Source: an uncultured bacterium | GTDB lineage: Bacteria > Planctomycetota > Phycisphaerae > Phycisphaerales > SM1A02 | Length of the DNA stretch: 64,000 nt | Direction: 5' to 3' | Assembly (NCBI GenBank): GCA_903919715.1 | Contig: CAIXJC010000010.1 | Location: forward strand, 62,001 to 126,000 | Shown here: one piece after another, positions 58,760 to 64,000 of the stretch | Layout: each line of letters begins with the position of its first letter | How positions within the stretch are numbered: the first letter of the stretch is position 1 | Program-made: the position numbers and the translations under genes | Notes under the pieces: generated by a model | Told to the model about the DNA's origin: nothing | Seen by the model: only the letters and a program-made list of their open reading frames with translations | Databases searched by the model: none

Positions 58760-59665
58760 ATGAAAACCGAAGAAATACTTAGGGCTGCGAAGTCACTTCG
58801 AGAAAAATATGCAGTGACGGACGGCGAATCCTTTCGCCTAAAAAACTGCAATCCAAATGAAACAGATGGCTTGCCTGGGATTCGAAAGATTGACTCCAAA
58901 GAACTTCTCGACGATGGAGTTCGGATGATGGCTGATTTACAGGACATGCTCTATGCGCAAGATCATTGGTCGATCCTGCTGATTTTCCAGGCGATGGACG
59001 CTGCTGGCAAGGACGGGATCATCAAACATGTGATGTCTGGAGTCAATCCGCAAGGCTGCGAAGTGCATTCATTCAAGTCGCCATCAACGGAAGAGTTGGA
59101 CCATGACTACATGTGGCGATCGATGAGGCGTTTGCCAGCGCGAGGCATGATCGGGATCTTTAATCGTTCGTATTACGAAGAGGTTCTCGTGGTGCGAGTA
59201 CATCCCGAAATTCTTCAGAGCCAGAAGATCCCAGCAGAACTGATTGGGAAAAACATTTTTGAGAAGCGTCAGGCAGATATTCGCCAGATGGAAGCTTTTA
59301 TGTCTCGAAACGGAACCGTCGTGCGCAAATTCTTTCTCCACGTCTCCAAGGAAGAGCAGAAGAAACGGTTTCTGGAACGAATTGACACACCCGAAAAGAA
59401 TTGGAAATTTTCGCCAACGGACGTCAAGGAACGGCAGCACTGGGATCAATACATGGAAGCCTATGAATCAATGATTCAAACGACATCTTCAACCCAAGCG
59501 CCATGGCACATAATTCCCGCCGACAACAAGTGGTACACGCGAGTCGTTGTCTCAGGAATCATCATTGACACACTTGCTTCACTCAACCTGCACTATCCCC
59601 AAGTCGACGAGAAGCGAAAGGCCCAACTGCAAGAAGTTCGCGCGACGTTGATGGCCGAAAAATAA
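58760..59665 (+). CDS. ppk2: Polyphosphate kinase 2 (PPK2 family)
   Basis: A 301-residue PPK2-family nucleotide phosphotransferase that transfers phosphate between polyphosphate and nucleotides. The P-loop (IFQAMDAAGKDGIIKHVMSG) and the R/Y motif (GIFNRSYYEEVLVVRVHP) are complete, and the lid region HPEILQSQKIP is present. One-domain size (about 270-310) fits class I or III. Signs for class I (NDP) versus III (NMP/NDP) cannot be decided by eye. The ATG at 58760 starts MKTEEIL; an upstream in-frame start would lie inside the inverted repeat. Confidence 0.92.
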   Translation: MKTEEILRAAKSLREKYAVTDGESFRLKNCNPNETDGLPGIRKIDSKELLDDGVRMMADLQDMLYAQDHWSILLIFQAMDAAGKDGIIKHVMSGVNPQGCEVHSFKSPSTEELDHDYMWRSMRRLPARGMIGIFNRSYYEEVLVVRVHPEILQSQKIPAELIGKNIFEKRQADIRQMEAFMSRNGTVVRKFFLHVSKEEQKKRFLERIDTPEKNWKFSPTDVKERQHWDQYMEAYESMIQTTSSTQAPWHIIPADNKWYTRVVVSGIIIDTLASLNLHYPQVDEKRKAQLQEVRATLMAEK

Positions 59666-59716
59666 GGTTCGTCACGCAGGAGATCGACAGGCCAGAGAAG
59701 CCACGAAAAGAAAACT

Positions 59717-61513
59717 CTATTTCCGTTTCCCGCTCATCTCGTCTTTGAACGCCATCACAGCTTTCGCATTCGCGCCGGTCGCTGGTTCTTTCGCCAACAC
59801 CATCTCTTGCGCCTGCGCAATCAACTCAGCTGCCATTGCGTCATTGCCTTGCTTCTCTGCGATTCGTGCTCGCAGTGCGATCGCGACGGCACGATTGACG
59901 TCTCCGTTGGGCGAAAGGCGAGAGTACATATCGACTGCAGCTTGTGAATTCTCGAGCGCTGCATCAATCTCTCCCATATCCAGCGACACCCATGCCAAAC
60001 AATTGAGTGTTCGCGCAGTACCCACGTGGTCACCAGCGTGTAAGCGCTTGCGCATATCAAGTGCTCGGACTAGCAGGGGTTGTGCAAGGTCATTTCTTCC
60101 AAGCGCTTGTTCGGCCAATGCAAGACTGGTGAGCCCCGCAGCGATGCTGGGATGATCGGACTTCAAGATGCGCTCTTTCATTGACACCGATTGCCGAAAG
60201 AGACGCTCTGCCTCTGCAGATCTTCCCAGAGATTGCACAACACTGGCAAGATTATTCAAACCATCTGCGACGACCAGGTTGTCACCCGAATGGAATTTCC
60301 TTTCCATATCAAGCGCCTTCACCAAGAGAGATTCCGCTTTCACATATTCGCCAAGCGATTGGCTTACGCCAGCAAGGCTGATCAGATCTGCCGCAATATC
60401 GGGATGATCGCCACTGCATAAAGCAGACTTCATTGCAAGCGCTTGTTCATAGAGTCTCTGAGAATCAGCCAAGTGACCGCTTTCATCATGAATCTGCGCC
60501 AACTGATGAAGTTCGCGCGCAAGGTTCCAGTTATTCTTTGGACCGATTCGAGTCAACATCGCAACAGCTTGTTCCGCATGAGCCTGAGCTTCGGGCAATT
60601 TGTTTTGAGCGCGCTCGAGCTGAGCAACGTTACTCAGAGCAGCGGCAACGACGACTTGATCGCCGCTCTCGAGGCGCTGATACATCGCAAGAGACTCTCG
60701 TGCGAGTGGCTCCGCACCTGCGAGGTCACCAAGAAAAATCCGCACAGTCGATGCATCGCCGATGGCATCTGCAAGGTCAGTGTGGTCTCCCTGAAAAATC
60801 TTGCGGCGATACCGAAGCACGTCATCTAGAACGGGTTCGGCCTGTGCGTAGTCTCCGCCATTCATCAGAATGGACGCAATGGTTGACTCGAGTTGCGCTT
60901 TCGCATCGAGATCATCGTCGAGTCCGCCGCTCTTCAACTCGCTGAGCGCCGCTGACATCACGCTGTTCACCGTCGCATCAGATCGACCGACGGTGTCGGG
61001 AGCAAATGAATGAAATGCACGCTCCATAAATTCACGGATTCGGTGCGATCGTTTCGAGACAAGTGCCAGTTCATCGAGTGCGCGTTTGCCATTTTCTTGC
61101 GCCAACAAAAGTTCAGCTGGTGCACTTTCAGTCCGATTCGTTGGCACGGCGAGACCGCTCGGTTGCGCCGAAGTGATGGTTGCGGCGAGTTGGTCAAGCT
61201 CTGCTTGAACCGCAGCCACACGCGCCGTGGCCTCTTCCGCTCGCTTCTCTGCTTCAGCGATTCGAGTCTCAGGCGTAGCCGCCGCATCCAATTTCAACTT
61301 GATCGCTGCGAAAGCTGCTTCGTTCGACTGATCTCGTTCACGCTCAACCTCCGCAACGCGAGAGGCAGATCGTGCATTGGAAATACCCAGAACGACACAT
61401 GCAACCGACAAGAACAAAACGGCAATCCAAAGAATTGTTGTGGGGCGAACTTCGCCGCGGGGCGCACGCTCGATGCGGCAACGAATAGAAGTCTTAGGGA
61501 TATGGGGAATCAT
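59717..61513 (-). CDS. Membrane-anchored tetratricopeptide repeat protein
   Basis: A 598-residue protein with one transmembrane helix near the N-terminus (about 25-43, TILWIAVLFLSVACVVLGIS), then a coiled coil (about 50-110), then about nine TPR units of about 42 residues (about 185-560). The repeats have the kinesin-light-chain pattern: Q-A-L-x-M-K-S-A-L-x-S-G-D-H-P-D-I-A-x-x-L. Such proteins form scaffolds for protein interaction. The ATG at 61513 is chosen because it begins the basic segment before the helix; the frame is open about 80 bp more. It follows the DUF3553 gene by 90 bp on the same strand. Confidence 0.88.
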   Translation of the reverse strand: MIPHIPKTSIRCRIERAPRGEVRPTTILWIAVLFLSVACVVLGISNARSASRVAEVERERDQSNEAAFAAIKLKLDAAATPETRIAEAEKRAEEATARVAAVQAELDQLAATITSAQPSGLAVPTNRTESAPAELLLAQENGKRALDELALVSKRSHRIREFMERAFHSFAPDTVGRSDATVNSVMSAALSELKSGGLDDDLDAKAQLESTIASILMNGGDYAQAEPVLDDVLRYRRKIFQGDHTDLADAIGDASTVRIFLGDLAGAEPLARESLAMYQRLESGDQVVVAAALSNVAQLERAQNKLPEAQAHAEQAVAMLTRIGPKNNWNLARELHQLAQIHDESGHLADSQRLYEQALAMKSALCSGDHPDIAADLISLAGVSQSLGEYVKAESLLVKALDMERKFHSGDNLVVADGLNNLASVVQSLGRSAEAERLFRQSVSMKERILKSDHPSIAAGLTSLALAEQALGRNDLAQPLLVRALDMRKRLHAGDHVGTARTLNCLAWVSLDMGEIDAALENSQAAVDMYSRLSPNGDVNRAVAIALRARIAEKQGNDAMAAELIAQAQEMVLAKEPATGANAKAVMAFKDEMSGKRK

Positions 61514-61603
61514 CTTTGCGTCAAATAGTATCGAAGGAAGAAAGTCACATGTGCATGAGCACGCAAGAACCATGCGAGGCTTCTTGGTCGACAAATACGT
61601 TCG

Positions 61604-62236
61604 CTACTTGAGAAGCCCCTGTTGCCTACGAACAGCCTTGACTGCAAGCGGGGGGGCGGTCAGCAGAACTTGGTCAACAACGATTCTTTCTCGGCGTAAC
61701 TCAGCAAGCAGTTTGAGGAGATGCGCGTCCAAATTGAACATCCATCTCTTATAAAGTTGCTCGAGTTCTTGGCGGTTAAATCGAGACATCGGATCATCGA
61801 GTCCGCTCTGTGCAATGGACCATTCCACCAAACGAGCAGGAGTTCCGTCAAAGCGATAAAGCTTGAGCGTCACTTCGAGTCGACGACGAGGGTTCGCAAA
61901 GGGATCTGTCGCTTCGCCGGGAAGCGCCATCATTAAATCATCAGCGGATTGCTTCGAAATCGCCCCGAGCCATCCGCCACCCTTGGCAACGTCAAAATCT
62001 GTTACCGATGGCCGAGAGTGGACGCCGCTCGAAAAATTGGGTTCATCAATGATTTCGAGCCCGGCGGCACTTGCGAGCAATGTCTTCTCGCCGATCGATG
62101 GAAAACGAACCCAGACTCGCAGGTCGGTTGACTCACCGCGCGTGACGACTTCGATCTTCGAGACGACACCAATCCCCCATTCTGGTCGGGAGGGATGACG
62201 AACACGATCACCCTTTTTGTATGTTGCTTCAATCAT
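61604..62236 (-). CDS. DUF3553 domain protein
   Basis: A 210-residue soluble protein whose N-terminus (about 5-60) matches the DUF3553 SH3-like domain: YKKGDRVRHPSRPEWGIGVV followed by VRFPSIGEKTLL. In other bacteria this domain is found at the end of UvrD-type helicases or as a stand-alone protein, where it resembles transcription-coupled factors such as CarD. The rest (about 90-210) is a separate helical domain (PRRRLEVTLKLYRFDGTPAR, DPMSRFNRQELEQLYKRWMF) of unknown role. It is divergent from ymdB with 62 bp between starts. Confidence 0.8.
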   Translation of the reverse strand: MIEATYKKGDRVRHPSRPEWGIGVVSKIEVVTRGESTDLRVWVRFPSIGEKTLLASAAGLEIIDEPNFSSGVHSRPSVTDFDVAKGGGWLGAISKQSADDLMMALPGEATDPFANPRRRLEVTLKLYRFDGTPARLVEWSIAQSGLDDPMSRFNRQELEQLYKRWMFNLDAHLLKLLAELRRERIVVDQVLLTAPPLAVKAVRRQQGLLK

Positions 62237-62298
62237 TCAGCGGCGTTCGCGCAACAACCAAATCAGTCATGATTCGCGACGCCATGTAGAGTGTAACC

Positions 62299-63129
62299 AT
62301 GCAAGGTGGAATTGTGATCGCTTTTTTGGGAGATTGTGTCGGGCAACCTGGGCGTCGGGCACTCCAACACGCAATCCCGATTATCCGTGGAACCTCCACG
62401 CCACACGCAATTGTGATCAACGGGGAGAACCTGCGAAATGGATCTGGAATCACGCCAGATTTGTATCGCGACCTTCGCAAGATGGGGGCCGATGCGGTCA
62501 CCTTGGGCGATCATGTCTTCCGAGACGCTCGAATCACTCCAGTCCTCGAGGATCCGGCAGAGCCTATTTCTCGCCCGGCGAATCTTGCGGCGAAAGCTCC
62601 TGGGAAGCGCTGGATTCGGATTCCCGCGACTGCGGAACGCCCCCGAGATATCTTTGTCGTCACGGTTCTGGGGCGGATTTTCATGTCGTTGCATGCGGAC
62701 GATCCGTTTGCCACCGTCGACGCTGTTCTTGCGGGACTACCGGAACGGTCCCCAATCGTGATTGTTGAAGCCCATATGGAGGCGACTTCCGAGAAAGCGG
62801 CACTGGCACATCACTTAGATGGCCGCGTCGCTGCGGTGATTGGAACACATACCCACATTCCAACGGCAGACGCTCGCATTCTGGCTGGTGGAACTGCGTT
62901 CATTACTGATGTTGGAATGTGCGGACCATATGCGAGCATCATTGGTCGAGATCCCAAAGGGGTTCTTCGCGCCATGACGACAGGAGTGCACACAAACTTT
63001 GAGATGGGAGAAGGGGGCGAACGTGCGTGCGGTTGCATCGTCGAGATCGATCCTGCGAGTGGACGCGCAGTCCGAATCGAACGGATCGATATCCCGCTTG
63101 ATCAGCAGGCAACGCCAGGTCGCATTTGA
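62299..63129 (+). CDS. ymdB: YmdB-type metallophosphoesterase (TIGR00282 family)
   Basis: A 276-residue phosphoesterase of the YmdB group, cyclic-nucleotide phosphodiesterases in Bacillus. Metal ligands appear as FLGDCVGQPGR, INGENLRNGSG, TLGDHVF (usually TxGNH; here Asp for Asn), VEAHMEATSEK and GTHTHIPTAD. The later GMCGPYASIIG block is also characteristic. The TLGDHVF change is within the metal site, so activity should be checked. It overlaps the convergent FUSC-type gene by 28 bp. Confidence 0.9.
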   Translation: MQGGIVIAFLGDCVGQPGRRALQHAIPIIRGTSTPHAIVINGENLRNGSGITPDLYRDLRKMGADAVTLGDHVFRDARITPVLEDPAEPISRPANLAAKAPGKRWIRIPATAERPRDIFVVTVLGRIFMSLHADDPFATVDAVLAGLPERSPIVIVEAHMEATSEKAALAHHLDGRVAAVIGTHTHIPTADARILAGGTAFITDVGMCGPYASIIGRDPKGVLRAMTTGVHTNFEMGEGGERACGCIVEIDPASGRAVRIERIDIPLDQQATPGRI

Positions 63130-64000
63130 GTTGACTCCCCAAGTGCGGAGTCGCTGACAATAATCTTTTTGAACTCGACCAAGACACTTCGCAGTGCAGG
63201 CAGTTCCGCATTGCCGCGATCAAGGAATGTCGTCCACGCCGTGTGAGAGTTGCCGCCCATTGGCAGAGGAACAAAGTCCGCATCCGTCTGATCTCGTAGC
63301 AGCCGACAACAGCGCTCCAAATTATCCGCATACGCCAACGCAATGGGAATGTTGTCTCGCAGTGTCTGCTCCTCCATGCCCTGGGAGTCGAGCAAGAGCA
63401 AGAATTCTGAACAGAGTTGATGCGTGAGCGATGCCGCACGCAAACGCATTTCGATGCCACTAATCGGGCAGAATGACTCGAACTGAGAGTCATTCTGGAG
63501 TTTCATAAAACGCGCATATTCGTCCTCAATCTTGAGATTCGTCCGCTGAATCGTCTTGAGCGAAACAACTCCCTCCGTCCGGGCTCGCATCACCGCAGAA
63601 ACTGCTTGCAGCATCTCCGCGAGACTTCCTGCAAGTCCGTCAACTGCCCGTGCGCGCCAAAGCAATCGATACACAGCAAACGAGACAAATACTCCCATCG
63701 TCACGGCAAGGGAGAAATTCATTGTGGGAAAGAGGTTGATATCTGGCCCAAGCACCTGCAGCAATGAGAAATCGAAAACAATCATCACTTGGAGCGCGGG
63801 CGTACTGACGCGCTGCGATCCATGCATGCCGTATCCCGCCCAAAACAGGACTGGAGCGAAGATCAAAAGAAAACCAGCGAGCGTCGTGACCATTGGCATA
63901 AAAAAGATGACGGCACAGATGGAGAGCGTGAATCCCATCACAACACCCAAGAACCGAAGGCTGCCGATCATGAGGGTGCCGCCAAATGTTGTTTGAACCA
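63102..64000 (-). CDS. FUSC-type membrane protein, C-terminal part (5' end outside window)
   Basis: The frame is open to the right edge, so this is the last 299 residues or so of a longer protein; an ATG at 63971 is internal because the preceding residues (VQTTFGGTLM) continue a family block. Four hydrophobic segments (GVVMGFTLSICAVIFFMPMV, LAGFLLIFAPVLFWAGYG, VMIVFDFSLLQVLG, FSLAVTMGVFVSFAVYRLLW) precede a cytoplasmic helical domain. This is the layout of the C-terminal half of FUSC/aromatic acid exporter family proteins. The substrate is unknown. No MFP partner gene is visible. Confidence 0.7.
   Translation of the reverse strand, partial: VQTTFGGTLMIGSLRFLGVVMGFTLSICAVIFFMPMVTTLAGFLLIFAPVLFWAGYGMHGSQRVSTPALQVMIVFDFSLLQVLGPDINLFPTMNFSLAVTMGVFVSFAVYRLLWRARAVDGLAGSLAEMLQAVSAVMRARTEGVVSLKTIQRTNLKIEDEYARFMKLQNDSQFESFCPISGIEMRLRAASLTHQLCSEFLLLLDSQGMEEQTLRDNIPIALAYADNLERCCRLLRDQTDADFVPLPMGGNSHTAWTTFLDRGNAELPALRSVLVEFKKIIVSDSALGESTQMRPGVAC

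Overview
The window looks like a compact chromosomal segment of a planctomycete, most probably class Phycisphaerae. The lineage call rests on several things read in the sequence. Two secreted proteins end in dockerin-like pairs of the form D-x-N/T-x-D-G ... ADL-x-x-LLS-x-WG, and one of them carries a CC-x-x-x-WD-x-x-C cysteine-rich module. There is a Minf_1886-family protein, a type III glutamine synthetase, and a WXG100/FtsK-type locus in what is otherwise a Gram-negative-type gene set (OmpA, MlaE). The taxonomic call is inference; no rRNA gene is present. Genes are tightly packed, with many 1 to 8 bp stop/start overlaps and convergent genes separated by 3 to 10 bp. I see no insertion sequence, prophage or CRISPR array.

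Layout. 1-4264: the end of imuB followed by dnaE2 (SOS mutagenesis). 4275-6292: an MlaE permease coupled to a transglutaminase-fold protein. 6450-9807: a secreted lamin-tail/dockerin-like protein and an OmpA-family lipoprotein. 9985-11684: Minf_1886 protein and an AI-2E family permease. 11693-15080: ffh, polX and tRNA-Arg. 15153-21900: nuoJKLMN, the membrane arm of complex I, without nuoA-I. 22025-23193: pgsA-pgpA (phosphatidylglycerol synthesis). 23243-29326: lysA, a START-like protein, membrane proteins, a YyaL-type thioredoxin-domain protein, a one-domain asparaginase homologue and an HdeD-like protein. 29390-35287: smc, a FlgI-like lipoprotein and tRNA-Val(UAC).

35316-40388 is the most unusual block: a four-gene operon resembling a minimal type VII (ESX/Yuk) secretion locus. 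It encodes a WXG100-like protein, a helical coiled-coil protein, a second tiny W-x-D protein and a membrane-anchored ATPase with three FtsK-like domains. After it come a succinate-semialdehyde dehydrogenase, rpoD-dnaG, a structured 549 bp gap, rpmB, and a tig-(small membrane protein)-clpX-msrC operon lacking clpP. Then follow glnN, corA, a phosphodiesterase, gltX, tRNA-Val(GAC), a subtilase with PA14 and dockerin-like modules, ppk2, a TPR protein, a DUF3553 protein, ymdB, and a FUSC-type membrane protein that runs off the end.

Most genes are housekeeping. The accessory interest lies in the type VII-like operon, the FlgI-domain lipoprotein next to it, the transglutaminase-fold protein that seems to have lost its catalytic residues, two in-frame short tandem repeats, and several regulatory-looking inverted or direct repeats. 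All function calls come from reading motifs by eye; no database search was possible.
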